Shown here: piece by piece, positions 1 through 8,740 of the stretch | How the letters are laid out: every line of letters begins with the position of its first letter | How positions within the stretch are numbered: position 1 is the stretch's first letter | NCBI GenBank assembly: GCA_964650525.1 | Contig: CAZYUA010000008.1 | Span: forward strand, 62,001-126,000 | Origin: UBA1413 sp964650525 | Lineage (GTDB): Bacteria > Bacteroidota > Bacteroidia > Bacteroidales > Prolixibacteraceae | DNA length: 64,000 nucleotides | Reading direction: 5' to 3' | Notes under the pieces: generated by a model | Databases searched by the model: none | What the model saw: the letters and a program-made list of their open reading frames with translations, nothing else | Told to the model about the DNA's origin: nothing | Made by a program: the position numbers and the translations under genes

Positions 1-1116
1 CGAAGTATAGGGATGGGAAGAAGCGGAATTGCCATCGCTTCCGACAACCGGCTCAACAACCTGAACCCGGCATCGTATGCCGGCATTGGCAAACAACATT
101 TTATCCTGGAAATCGGCGTTGACGGAAAACTATCGGCCCTGGATTCCCGGAATAACCGGCTGTCGGGGTTCAATGCCAATATGCGTTACCTTGCCCTCGG
201 CCTCCATATCGCCGACTGGTGGGCTACCTCAGTCGGCATCTCCCCTTACAGCACCGTTGGCTACTCCATCAGTACCCGGAACCACCTCGAGGGATCTTCC
301 GACACCTACAACACCACCTTCATCGGTTCCGGCGGAATCACCCTCGCCTACTGGTCCAATGCTGTCAGGATCCTGAAAAACCTCTCCCTCGGCATAAACA
401 CCTCCTTTCTTTTCGGGCCTTTGTCGCAGGAGGAAAAAATCCAGCTCAGCAATATCGGAACCGGTTACACCATCACCCACGACGACTACCTCCACTCCTT
501 CTATTTTGACTGGGGAGCTCAATACCAATTCCGGATCAAAAACTGGAACTACAGCCTCGGAGCCATCTACGCCACCCGGCAATCCCTGAGATCAACCTTC
601 TCCACGACCGTCCAGGATGCCAACTTCAACATCATCAACGCTGATGAAGGGAAAAACAGCACCATGAAAATTCCTTCCAACCTGGGGTTCGGCGTGGCCG
701 TTTCCAAACCGGGAAGATTTACTTTCGCTGCCGATTATCAGATCCAGAAATGGGCCGGACTGAAATATCCCACCATGCCGGGAAATTTTTCAGATGCCAG
801 GAGTTTTTCTGCCGGAATCGAACTGCGCCCATGGAAGGAAAGCATTTCCAATCATTTCTTTCAGAATTGCAGCTACCGCATCGGAGGAAATTACAATCTC
901 TCTTACCTGACCTTCGGCAGCAACCAGATCACCGGATTCGGACTGAACTTGGGCATCGGCATGCCCTTCAGAAACCAGGAATCAACCATCAACCTGGCCA
1001 TGGAAGCAGGAAAAACAGGCACTACACGCAATTACCTCGTCGAGGAAAACTTCCTGCTGTTTCACCTGAATATCAGTATTAATGAACTTTGGTTCATTAA
1101 AAAGAAGTTCTACTGA
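1..1116 (+). CDS. Outer membrane beta-barrel protein, 5' end cut off by the window
   Basis: The frame is open from base 1 and reads RSIG before the first ATG at base 13, so that ATG is probably internal and the true start lies upstream. The visible 371 residues alternate polar and aromatic residues in the way of beta strands. The segment GMGRSGIAIASDN near the start and NPASYAGI just after it resemble the N-terminus of PorV/FadL-like Bacteroidota outer membrane proteins. The chain ends in an aromatic residue (KKKFY), as is usual for barrels folded by the BAM complex. The substrate is unknown. The next gene converges on it 14 bp away. The outer membrane assignment is fairly safe; the family is an inference. 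Confidence 0.6.
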   Translation, partial: RSIGMGRSGIAIASDNRLNNLNPASYAGIGKQHFILEIGVDGKLSALDSRNNRLSGFNANMRYLALGLHIADWWATSVGISPYSTVGYSISTRNHLEGSSDTYNTTFIGSGGITLAYWSNAVRILKNLSLGINTSFLFGPLSQEEKIQLSNIGTGYTITHDDYLHSFYFDWGAQYQFRIKNWNYSLGAIYATRQSLRSTFSTTVQDANFNIINADEGKNSTMKIPSNLGFGVAVSKPGRFTFAADYQIQKWAGLKYPTMPGNFSDARSFSAGIELRPWKESISNHFFQNCSYRIGGNYNLSYLTFGSNQITGFGLNLGIGMPFRNQESTINLAMEAGKTGTTRNYLVEENFLLFHLNISINELWFIKKKFY

Positions 1117-1130
1117 TTCAGGCTGCCCCC

Positions 1131-1862
1131 TCAGATGATACGGTTTTCGAGCTTCGAAAGAAAGAGATTCTTGTAGCTCTCCCCGATGGGAATATGCGAT
1201 TCCCCGATGATCACCTGCGCTTTATTAATCGAAGTGATATGGTTCAGGGAGATGATGTACGACTTGTGAACTCTTGAAAAACTCCCCGAAGGCAGGGCCT
1301 GCTGGATTTTCTTCAGCGAGTTGCGGGTGATAACGGGTTTCTTGTTGTCGGTAGTATAGATTTTCACATAGTCCTTCAGTCCCTCGACAAACAAAATATC
1401 TTCGATATTGATTTTAACAGTACAGTAATCTGCTTTGATCAGGATAAATCCGCGGGGCGGCTCCATTTCCCCGGGGAACTCCTCACCCCGGCCAGCCCTG
1501 AGTTTTCTGAGAAAAAAGAGTTCGCCGGTTTTCTGGATGGTTTGAAGAAACCGTTCGAAGCTGAACGGCTTCACCAGATAGTCGGAAGCATCGATATTGA
1601 AAGCTTCGGCTGCCAACTGTCCGTTGGGTGAGGTAATTACAACCTGCGGACTGCCGGTAAGGGTTCGGGCAAATTCAAGACCGCTGATCCTTGACAACTG
1701 GGTATCAAGGAATACCAGGTCGATATTATGGATTTGCAAGGCGTCGAGAGCTTCATAGGCTGAAAAACAGTTTGCCTTCAGGTTCAGCTGCGGAACCTGA
1801 GCGATAAAATCGGCCAGCAGTTTTTGTGCACTCTGGTTTTCGTCAACGATCATACAATTCAT
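1131..1862 (-). CDS. LytTR-family response regulator (orphan, divergent from a kinase-regulator pair)
   Basis: The 243-residue protein has a receiver domain (about 1-115) and a C-terminal LytTR DNA-binding domain (about 140-240). The likely phospho-acceptor is D53 in FLDTQLS and the conserved lysine is K98 in YLVKPFSFERF. The N-terminal acidic pair is D7-E8. The usual Met-Pro after the phospho-aspartate motif is Leu-Ser here. The LytTR part contains ILFVEGLKDYVKIY and FSRVHKSYIISL, which match the second regulator at 3309-4022, so the two are paralogues. It is transcribed away from the kinase gene at 2212, with a 349 bp shared upstream region. A target gene cannot be told from the sequence. 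Confidence 0.85.
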   Translation of the reverse strand: MNCMIVDENQSAQKLLADFIAQVPQLNLKANCFSAYEALDALQIHNIDLVFLDTQLSRISGLEFARTLTGSPQVVITSPNGQLAAEAFNIDASDYLVKPFSFERFLQTIQKTGELFFLRKLRAGRGEEFPGEMEPPRGFILIKADYCTVKINIEDILFVEGLKDYVKIYTTDNKKPVITRNSLKKIQQALPSGSFSRVHKSYIISLNHITSINKAQVIIGESHIPIGESYKNLFLSKLENRII

Positions 1863-2211
1863 AGGTGATCCTGTTTATTAGCGGTAACCTGTTTCGTGCA
1901 GAATGGCGTTCCTGCCGGAGTCTCCGGGAGGCACGAACCCTGCACGGTGTAACTATTTCAATACCTTTTTAATGACTTTCGCAGGCTGCTTCGGTCGTCA
2001 AAAATAATTGAAAAACAGGACTCCCGGAAAAGTACGGTTGATTTTGTTCCCTTTTACGGCAGGGACACCCCGGGACTGTAGATGTCCCATTCCCGGGAAT
2101 AATCAGACAGCATCAGGGGATTTTCCGGACGAAAGATTATCTTTACGCACCGGGCTGCATCATGCCTTTTCAAAAAAGCTCACCCGGCATTTTCAAGGCT
2201 ACACCCTGACG
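1863..2211. other. Divergent intergenic region between the LytTR regulator and the LytS-type kinase
   Basis: No credible gene lies here. The kinase frame stays open back to a TTG at 2008, but the residues it would add look neither like a signal nor like a domain, so I treat them as untranslated. A perfect short palindrome, CCGGAG-T-CTCCGG, lies at 1915-1927. The region must hold the promoters of both divergent genes, but I see no convincing -33/-7 pair. Confidence 0.5.
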
Positions 2212-3312
2212 ATGAAGGAACGGACCGTACAAATTATCATTCATGCATTGATCTGGAGTGCTTTTCTGGTATTGCTGCTTCTTTTCATGCCCTTTTACGA
2301 CCTCCGGCTGCAGCAGAGACCGCTCCTTTTCCTGGGTATGTATGTTTTTCTGATTGCATACTATTACTTCAACTCCGGCTTCCTGGTGCCCCGGTTTCTG
2401 GCTGAAAACCAAGTGGTTAAATTTGTAGGTATCACTTCAGGCATTCTGGTTTTCTACCTGTACATTTCGAATCAGTTCGATTGGATGCAGCCGGCGGGCT
2501 TGTTGCCACAGCAGGCTGTTGATGGTGTCGCTCCGGGAAGGTTGCAGCCATCGCCGTTTCCGTCTGCCATGCCGGATCCCATGTCTCGGGAGAGTCTGTT
2601 CCCCTGGAAGCACCGCTTACGGTTCCCGGCCGGCTCTGCCCTCACCTTTCTGCTCGTCTTCATCGTGAGTACAGGCACAAAAATCATCAGCCTCTGGTTT
2701 GAATCGGAACGTAAGAAAAATCTCGCAGAACGCGAAAAATCAATCGCTGAGCTGAATGCCCTCAAGTCGCAGATCAATCCTCACTTCCTGTTTAACACCC
2801 TCAACAGCATTTACTACCTGGCCGGGAAAAAATCGGACATCACTCCGGATGCTATCCTGAAATTGTCTGACCTGATGCGGTTTGTGCTTTCTGAAACCCA
2901 GTCGGAAACCATTTCCCTGCAGATGGAGGTGGAAAGCATCCGGCAATACATTGATCTGCAGAAACTCCGGTTGACCCCTAAAACGGAGGTTGTTTTTGAA
3001 GTTACCGGCGACACCGGGGAGATCCGGATTGCCCCTCTGCTTTTGCTTCCCTTTGTGGAAAACGCCTTTAAATACGGCGTCAGCTCACACCAGGAGACGC
3101 GGATCTCCCTCTTCCTTTCAGTGAGCAACGGAAGACTTACCTTCCTTGTGAAAAACAATAAGGTAAAAACACCCCTGGAGGGGAAAAGTACCGGCACCGG
3201 ACTGTCGAATCTGAAACAAAGACTTCTGTTGAGTTATCCTGATAAACACGCGCTTAAAATACAGGAGACCGACCTGGTATACGTGGCTGAACTAAAAATC
3301 GTTCTGACATGA
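2212..3312 (+). CDS. LytS/YehU-type sensor histidine kinase
   Basis: The 366-residue protein has about four transmembrane segments in its first 165 residues, with a proline-rich loop before the last one, then a short coiled linker and a His_kinase/HATPase module. The phospho-accepting histidine is H191 in QINPHFLFNTLNSI, the N-box is LLPFVENAFKYG (N284) and the G-box is GTGLSNLKQRL. The ATG at 2212 is chosen because the first membrane segment begins just after it; the longer TTG start at 2008 adds unrelated sequence. The stop overlaps the start of the regulator gene at 3309 (ATGA), so the two are translationally coupled partners. No periplasmic sensor domain is visible, so the signal is probably sensed in or near the membrane. 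Confidence 0.88.
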   Translation: MKERTVQIIIHALIWSAFLVLLLLFMPFYDLRLQQRPLLFLGMYVFLIAYYYFNSGFLVPRFLAENQVVKFVGITSGILVFYLYISNQFDWMQPAGLLPQQAVDGVAPGRLQPSPFPSAMPDPMSRESLFPWKHRLRFPAGSALTFLLVFIVSTGTKIISLWFESERKKNLAEREKSIAELNALKSQINPHFLFNTLNSIYYLAGKKSDITPDAILKLSDLMRFVLSETQSETISLQMEVESIRQYIDLQKLRLTPKTEVVFEVTGDTGEIRIAPLLLLPFVENAFKYGVSSHQETRISLFLSVSNGRLTFLVKNNKVKTPLEGKSTGTGLSNLKQRLLLSYPDKHALKIQETDLVYVAELKIVLT

Positions 3313-4022
3313 CCCTTCAATGTGTAGCCATCGATGATGAACCCTACGCCCTCGACCTGCTCCGTGATTTCATTTCCCGGGTGCCCTTCCTGCAGCTTAC
3401 CTCTTCCTTCAGCGACCCGCTGGAAGCCCTTCATTCCCTCCCGCTTATCCATCCAGACCTCCTGTTTCTCGACATCCAGATGCCTGAAATCTCAGGACTG
3501 AAGCTGGCCAGCCTGATTCCCCGTCCACCCTTCATCATCTTTACCACTGCTTTCAGCCAGTATGCCGTCGAAGGCTTCAACCTCAACGCTGTAGACTACC
3601 TCCTGAAACCTTTCAGCTTCGAAAGGTTCCTGAAAGCCGCGACCAAAGCCCGTGATTTTATCAGCATGCAGAAAAATGCCACCAGCACCGGCGGAAACAA
3701 ATTTATCATCGTCAGGTCGGGTTATCAGAATATCCGGATCAACCTGCCCGACATTCTCTGCATCGAAGCGATGGACAACTATGTCAGGTTCTGCGCGGAA
3801 AAGAAATACACCCTCTCTCTGATGAGCCTGAAATCGGTGCAATCCCTGCTGCAGGGAACAGAATTCATCCGGATACACAAATCGTACATCGTTAACCTTG
3901 CCCACGTGGTCTCTTTCACCAAAGAACATGTCTGTACCGGCGACAAGCATCTGCCCATCGGGAAAACCTACCTGGAAGGATTCCTCAGTGCAATCAACCA
4001 GTACCGTGCCGGTAACGACTGA
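3309..4022 (+). CDS. LytTR-family response regulator (partner of the upstream kinase)
   Basis: The 237 residues form a CheY-like receiver followed by a LytTR domain. The acidic pocket is AIDDEPYAL, the phospho-acceptor is D55 in FLDIQMPEISG and the lysine is K100 in YLLKPFSFERF, all canonical. The LytTR domain carries ILCIEAMDNYVRF and FIRIHKSYIVNL. The start overlaps the kinase stop by four bases, so this is the cognate regulator. LytTR proteins bind paired direct repeats upstream of their targets; I could not identify such repeats here. The uronate operon follows 150 bp downstream on the same strand and appears to have its own promoter. Confidence 0.9.
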   Translation: MTLQCVAIDDEPYALDLLRDFISRVPFLQLTSSFSDPLEALHSLPLIHPDLLFLDIQMPEISGLKLASLIPRPPFIIFTTAFSQYAVEGFNLNAVDYLLKPFSFERFLKAATKARDFISMQKNATSTGGNKFIIVRSGYQNIRINLPDILCIEAMDNYVRFCAEKKYTLSLMSLKSVQSLLQGTEFIRIHKSYIVNLAHVVSFTKEHVCTGDKHLPIGKTYLEGFLSAINQYRAGND

Positions 4023-4084
4023 AATTTCTGTCTCCTGCAGGGTGTCTCCTCTTTTTAATAATTTTGCAGTTCAGGGCTTTCGCT

Positions 4085-4115
4085 TTTGCCATTATAAAAA
4101 CTATAACTATATTCG
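4085..4115 (+). promoter_or_regulatory. Candidate Bacteroidota promoter of the uronate operon
   Basis: TTTG at 4085-4088 is followed after exactly 19 nt by TATATTCG at 4108-4115, one mismatch from the Bacteroidota -7 box TAnnTTTG. Transcription would start near 4121 and leave a leader of about 50 nt before uxaE at 4173. Confidence 0.5.
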
Positions 4116-4172
4116 TGTCCGCACACGGAACCTAATGGATGAAAAGCATATTCACGTTTAAAACCACAACAT

Positions 4173-5420
4173 ATGGAGATAGGAAAATTCAGTTTTGGAA
4201 TCGGTGACAGGTTTGAGCACCAGGGTGAAGCGCAATTAAACGCCCTGCGGAAAGCCACCGAAAAGGGGATACAGGTTACCCCGGTGTGGAACAAAAGCAA
4301 CCGGGAACACAACATCGTCCACTCGGAGCCCTCCGGAACCCGGAAAGAAGCCGATGCTGCGGTGAAGAGTCTGGGTTGGGAGAATCCCTACCTGGTTGAT
4401 GCCGACCATATTAACCTTACCAATGTGGACCGGTTTATCGGGTACTCCGACTTTTTCACCCTGGATGTGGCGTCCTGTATCAACAAGCCTGCTGCGGAGG
4501 AGTCGGTTGCAGCCTTCAAACAATCGTGCGCAGCGTTAGGCAGTTCGGTAACTATTCCGGGTATTGACGAACCGATAGTGATAACCGGGGAACTTCTCGG
4601 CCAGGTGGCCGGTAAGTATTTGGCTGCCATCCAGGAAGCCGGGAAGATCTACCGCCACATCGAGCGTGTGAAGGGTGCCGGCACCTTCGTCACTGAAATT
4701 TCCATGGATGAGGTAGAAGCGCCGCAGACTCCCGTAGACATGCTTTTCATCCTGAAAATGGTTGCAGACCTGGGGATTCCGGCCCAGACCATCGCCCCCA
4801 AATTCACCGGCCGCTTCAACAAGGGGGTCGACTATGTAGGCGACGTTGGTCAGTTTGCCAGGGAATTTGAGCAGGATGTGCTGGTCATCGACTATGCTGT
4901 CAGGAGCTTCGGCCTTCCTGCCAACCTGAAACTTAGTGTTCACTCGGGAAGTGACAAGTTCACCCTTTACCCTGTAATGGCCGGGATCATCCGCAAATAC
5001 GACAAGGGGCTTCATATCAAAACGGCAGGAACTACCTGGCTCGAGGAGGTTATCGGCCTGGCCCTTGCCGGGGGCGATGCCCTTGGGGCGGCCAAAGAGA
5101 TCTACATCAAAGCCCTGGGACGCAAAGAAGAACTCTGCGCTCCCTATGCCGACGTTATCGACATCGACGACAGCCTCCTGCCCGGCGCCGCAGAGGTTAC
5201 TTCCTGGGACAGCAACACCTTTGCCTCCACGCTCCGGCACATTCCCGGGCATCCCCTCTTCAATCCCAGTTTCCGGCAGCTGATTCATGTGGGATACAAA
5301 ATTGCCGCAGAAATGGGCGACCGTTATACCGACCTGCTGAAACAGCATAAGGATGTGATCGGAAAGTGCGTGGTAGAAAACATCTACGACCGGCATCTGA
5401 AAAGATTGTTTGACCTTTAA
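4173..5420 (+). CDS. uxaE: Tagaturonate epimerase (UxaE family)
   Basis: The 415-residue soluble protein resembles the UxaE family, first described in Thermotoga, which interconverts D-tagaturonate and D-fructuronate so that galacturonate can join the glucuronate branch. Recognisable stretches include NREHNIVHSEPSG near residue 45, LVDADHINLTNVDRF near 74, LGIPAQTIAPKFTGRFNKG near 200 and LSVHSGSDKFTLYPV near 255; their His, Asp and Glu residues suit a metal-dependent TIM-barrel epimerase. It is the first gene of the uronate operon, 11 bp ahead of uxaC, which strongly supports the role. The family call is from memory of conserved motifs and context. Confidence 0.75.
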   Translation: MEIGKFSFGIGDRFEHQGEAQLNALRKATEKGIQVTPVWNKSNREHNIVHSEPSGTRKEADAAVKSLGWENPYLVDADHINLTNVDRFIGYSDFFTLDVASCINKPAAEESVAAFKQSCAALGSSVTIPGIDEPIVITGELLGQVAGKYLAAIQEAGKIYRHIERVKGAGTFVTEISMDEVEAPQTPVDMLFILKMVADLGIPAQTIAPKFTGRFNKGVDYVGDVGQFAREFEQDVLVIDYAVRSFGLPANLKLSVHSGSDKFTLYPVMAGIIRKYDKGLHIKTAGTTWLEEVIGLALAGGDALGAAKEIYIKALGRKEELCAPYADVIDIDDSLLPGAAEVTSWDSNTFASTLRHIPGHPLFNPSFRQLIHVGYKIAAEMGDRYTDLLKQHKDVIGKCVVENIYDRHLKRLFDL

Positions 5421-5431
5421 TCACGTACAGA

Positions 5432-6832
5432 ATGGTTCCTTTTATCCATGAAGATTTTCTCCTGCAGACCCCTATGGCGCGGGAGTTGTATCACGGGCAT
5501 GCCAAAAAGATGCCCATTTTCGACTACCATTGCCACATTCCTCCACAGGATATTGCGGTTGACCGTCAGTTTGCCAACCTCACGCAGATATGGCTGTACG
5601 GAGACCATTACAAGTGGCGGGCTATGCGTACCAACGGAATAGATGAAAAATACTGCACCGGGCCGGCTTCCGACTGGGAGAAATTTGAAAAGTGGGCAGC
5701 CACGGTCCCGGAGACCATCCGGAATCCTCTTTACCATTGGACCCACCTGGAGCTGAAACGGTTCTTTGGTATTGACAAGCTGCTGGATTTCTCCACGGCC
5801 AGGGAGATCTGGGAAACCTGCAACGCCCTGCTGAACACTCCTGCCTACTCGGTGAGGAATATTATCCGTATGGCAAACGTACACACCATTTGCACCACCG
5901 ACGATCCGGTCGATTCACTGGAGCACCACAAAGCCATCAGGGCTTCCGGCTTTGAGGTCAGGGTGCTTCCGGCCTGGCGTCCCGACAAAGCCATGATGGT
6001 CGAAGACCCCGCCGTTTTCAACCGGTATGCTGACCAGCTGGCTCAGGCTGCCGGCATGAATACGGACACCTTTGAACAGTTCCTGCAAGCCCTTGACAAA
6101 CGGCACCTCTACTTCCACGAACAGGGATGCCGGCTCTCCGACCACGGCATCGAAACGGCTTATGCCGAAACCTACACCCACGCACAAATCAAGGCGGTTT
6201 TTTCCGCCCTGCGAAAGGGAAATTCCCTGTCCCGAGAGGAGATCCTCCAGTTCAAATCGTGCATGCTGTACGAATTCGGCACCATGGACCATGGCCGGGG
6301 CTGGACTCAGCAATACCACCTGGGAGCCCTGCGTAACAACAATACCCGTTTGTTCCGTGCCCTGGGCCCCGACACCGGCTTCGACTCGATCGGCGACTTT
6401 GAAATTGCCCGTCCCCTGTCGCGCCTCCTCGACCACCTGGACACTACCAACCAACTGGCTAAAACCATCCTTTACAACCTCAACCCGCGCGATAATGAGC
6501 TGATCGCTACCATGGCGGGAAATTTCCAGGACGGTACCGTGCCCGGGAAAATCCAGTTCGGATCCGGATGGTGGTTCCTCGACCAGAAAGACGGCATGGA
6601 AAAACAGATCCAGGCCCTCTCCAACCTGGGACTCCTGAGCCGCTTCGTGGGCATGCTCACCGACTCCCGAAGCTTCCTCTCCTACACCCGCCATGAGTAT
6701 TTCCGCCGTACCCTCTGCAACATCCTGGGCAACGATGTGGAAAAGGGTGAAATCCCACCCGACAGGGAACTCCTGGGTCGGATGGTCGAAAATATCTGCT
6801 TTAACAATGCCGTGAACTATTTCAAATTTTAA
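5432..6832 (+). CDS. uxaC: Glucuronate isomerase (uronate isomerase)
   Basis: UxaC isomerises D-glucuronate to D-fructuronate and D-galacturonate to D-tagaturonate in the cytoplasm. The 466-residue length is normal for the family. The metal-binding pair is H33/H35 in FDYHCHIPPQDIA, and further family motifs are TICTTDDPVDSLEHH, VLPAWRPDKAM, MDHGRGWTQQYHLGALR and FLSYTRHEYFRR. It lies 11 bp after uxaE and 80 bp before kdgK, within one operon. Its products feed the epimerase encoded just upstream. Confidence 0.95.
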   Translation: MVPFIHEDFLLQTPMARELYHGHAKKMPIFDYHCHIPPQDIAVDRQFANLTQIWLYGDHYKWRAMRTNGIDEKYCTGPASDWEKFEKWAATVPETIRNPLYHWTHLELKRFFGIDKLLDFSTAREIWETCNALLNTPAYSVRNIIRMANVHTICTTDDPVDSLEHHKAIRASGFEVRVLPAWRPDKAMMVEDPAVFNRYADQLAQAAGMNTDTFEQFLQALDKRHLYFHEQGCRLSDHGIETAYAETYTHAQIKAVFSALRKGNSLSREEILQFKSCMLYEFGTMDHGRGWTQQYHLGALRNNNTRLFRALGPDTGFDSIGDFEIARPLSRLLDHLDTTNQLAKTILYNLNPRDNELIATMAGNFQDGTVPGKIQFGSGWWFLDQKDGMEKQIQALSNLGLLSRFVGMLTDSRSFLSYTRHEYFRRTLCNILGNDVEKGEIPPDRELLGRMVENICFNNAVNYFKF

Positions 6833-6912
6833 AAGAGGAAAAGACTTTAGACTAAAGGATATTAGACGGGATTTTGTGGCGATATAGAAATAACGGTAAA
6901 AAGGAACTCTCG

Positions 6913-7950
6913 ATGAATAAAAAAGCAGTCACATTCGGGGAGATCATGTTACGGCTGGCCACCCCCGGGTTCATGCGTTTTGGCCAGTCTGACCAGTTTT
7001 CGGCCACCTTCGGCGGTGGTGAAGCCAATGTAGCCGTCACCCTGGCCAACTTCGGCATACCGGTCGACTATGTTACGCGCCTGCCCCGCAACGACCTGGG
7101 TACCGCCTGCATGATGGAGCTCCGGAAATATGGCGTGGGCACCTCCCCCATCGTTTGGGGCGGCGAACGGCTCGGCATCTATTTTCTGGAAACAGGAGCC
7201 GTCAGCCGCGGTAGTAAGGTGATTTACGACCGGGCCTACTCGTCGGCAGCCTCCATCGAACCCGGGATGGTCAACTGGCCGGTAGTCCTGGAGGGCGCCT
7301 CCTGGTTTCACTGGACGGGCATCACGCCGGCCATTTCGCAGGGAGCTGCCGATGTGTGCCTCGAGGCTATCCGCCATTCAAACGATATGGGAATCACCGT
7401 CTCCTGCGACCTGAACTACAGGAAAAACCTCTGGAAATATGGACTCAAAGCTTCCGAGGTGATGCCCGGGCTTATCGCAGGCACCGACATCATCCTGGGT
7501 AACGAGGAAGATGCTGCTATGGTGCTGGGAATCCATCCCGAAGGGGTGGACGTCACTGCCGGACAGGTGGATGCGGAAGCCTATGCATCGGTAAGCCGCC
7601 AGATCATGGAGCGTTTTCCCCGCTGCCGGAAGGTGATCACCACCCTGCGTGGCTCGGTGAATGCCAACCACAACACCTGGTCTGGCGTGCTCTGGAACGG
7701 GAAAGAACTGCTGACAGCCCCCACCTATCAGATCACCCACATCGTCGACCGGGTGGGTGGCGGCGACTCTTTCATGGGCGGGCTGATTTACGGGCTCCTC
7801 ACATGGCCCGGCGACGACCAGAAAGCCCTGGAGTTTGCCGTTGCTGCCTCCTGTCTCAAACATACCATCTACGGCGACTTCAACCGTGTGACCGTCGCAG
7901 AGGTTGAAAAACTGATGGCCGGCGATGCCTCCGGTCGTGTGGCCCGTTAA
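6913..7950 (+). CDS. kdgK: 2-keto-3-deoxygluconate kinase (PfkB family)
   Basis: This 345-residue PfkB kinase is expected to phosphorylate 2-keto-3-deoxygluconate to KDPG. The N-terminal motif is FGEIMLRLATPG, the substrate-side glycine motif is FGGGEANVAVTLANFG, and the C-terminal signature is DRVGGGDSFMGGL with catalytic base D285; the usual GAGD is GGGD here. The ATG at 6913 is chosen over an earlier non-ATG start at 6874 because AAAAAGGA lies just upstream and the family N-terminus begins there. Its place between uxaC and eda fixes the substrate more firmly than the sequence alone, since PfkB kinases are hard to assign. Confidence 0.88.
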   Translation: MNKKAVTFGEIMLRLATPGFMRFGQSDQFSATFGGGEANVAVTLANFGIPVDYVTRLPRNDLGTACMMELRKYGVGTSPIVWGGERLGIYFLETGAVSRGSKVIYDRAYSSAASIEPGMVNWPVVLEGASWFHWTGITPAISQGAADVCLEAIRHSNDMGITVSCDLNYRKNLWKYGLKASEVMPGLIAGTDIILGNEEDAAMVLGIHPEGVDVTAGQVDAEAYASVSRQIMERFPRCRKVITTLRGSVNANHNTWSGVLWNGKELLTAPTYQITHIVDRVGGGDSFMGGLIYGLLTWPGDDQKALEFAVAASCLKHTIYGDFNRVTVAEVEKLMAGDASGRVAR

Positions 7951-8037
7951 TCTGACCTCTCCCCTCAGGTTAACCTCCGTATTACTCTTCGCAGAGTCTG
8001 AATAACCTTATTTTCCTTCACTTTATACCTGAATAGA

Positions 8038-8709
8038 ATGTCCAGATTTTCCCGAATAGAGGTCGTCCTGAAAATGAAGGAGACCGGGATCGTTCCGGTG
8101 TTTTACCATGGAGATCCGGAAGTATGCAAAAGGGTTGTTAAAGCCTGTTATGATGGAGGCATCCGGGTGTTTGAGTTTACCAACCGGGGCGATTTTGCCT
8201 CCCTGGTCTTTGCCGAAGTCCACCCCTGGGTCATCCGGGAGTGCCCCGAAATGATGATGGGTGTGGGTTCTGTCATTGATGCCGGCACCACCTCGATGTA
8301 CCTTGCCCTGGGGGCCAACTTTGTGGTTTCGCCCCTCATCGATGAGGGGATGGCTGTCGTCTGCAACAGGAGAAAGGTCTCCTGGAGCCCCGGCTGCGGT
8401 TCCGTGACGGAGATCGGCAGGGCCCATGAACTGGGTGCCGAGGTGGTCAAGATCTTCCCCGGGCAGCAGGTCGGGGGCCCTGAATTTGTCAGGGCGGTGC
8501 TGGGCCCGATGCCCTGGACCAGCATTATGCCCACCGGAGGGGTCTCCCCCGACGAGGAGAACCTTTCCCGGTGGTTGAAAGCCGGCGTCCACTGCGTGGG
8601 CATGGGCTCCCAACTTTTTCCTGCCGAGGTTCTCATAAATAAAGATTTTGACTACATTGCGGCGAAATGCCGCGAAGCCCTGGCTATCGTCAGAAAATGG
8701 AGAAGCTGA
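8038..8709 (+). CDS. eda: KDPG aldolase (2-keto-3-deoxy-6-phosphogluconate aldolase)
   Basis: The 223-residue class I aldolase splits KDPG into pyruvate and glyceraldehyde 3-phosphate, the last step of uronate breakdown. The Schiff-base lysine is K138 in GAEVVKIFPG, the catalytic glutamate is E46 in RVFEFTNRG, and the phosphate-binding loop is IMPTGGVSP. SPGCGSVTEI before the lysine is also typical. It follows kdgK after 87 bp and precedes the transporter by 31 bp. Some members of the family also act on 2-keto-4-hydroxyglutarate, but the context favours KDPG. Confidence 0.93.
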   Translation: MSRFSRIEVVLKMKETGIVPVFYHGDPEVCKRVVKACYDGGIRVFEFTNRGDFASLVFAEVHPWVIRECPEMMMGVGSVIDAGTTSMYLALGANFVVSPLIDEGMAVVCNRRKVSWSPGCGSVTEIGRAHELGAEVVKIFPGQQVGGPEFVRAVLGPMPWTSIMPTGGVSPDEENLSRWLKAGVHCVGMGSQLFPAEVLINKDFDYIAAKCREALAIVRKWRS

Positions 8710-8740
8710 ACCAACCGGAAAACGCATAAACCAACAACGG

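Noticed and set aside
2008..2211. N-terminal extension of the LytS-type kinase from TTG
   Set aside because: The added 68 residues lack homology-like features and the membrane domain starts at the ATG at 2212.
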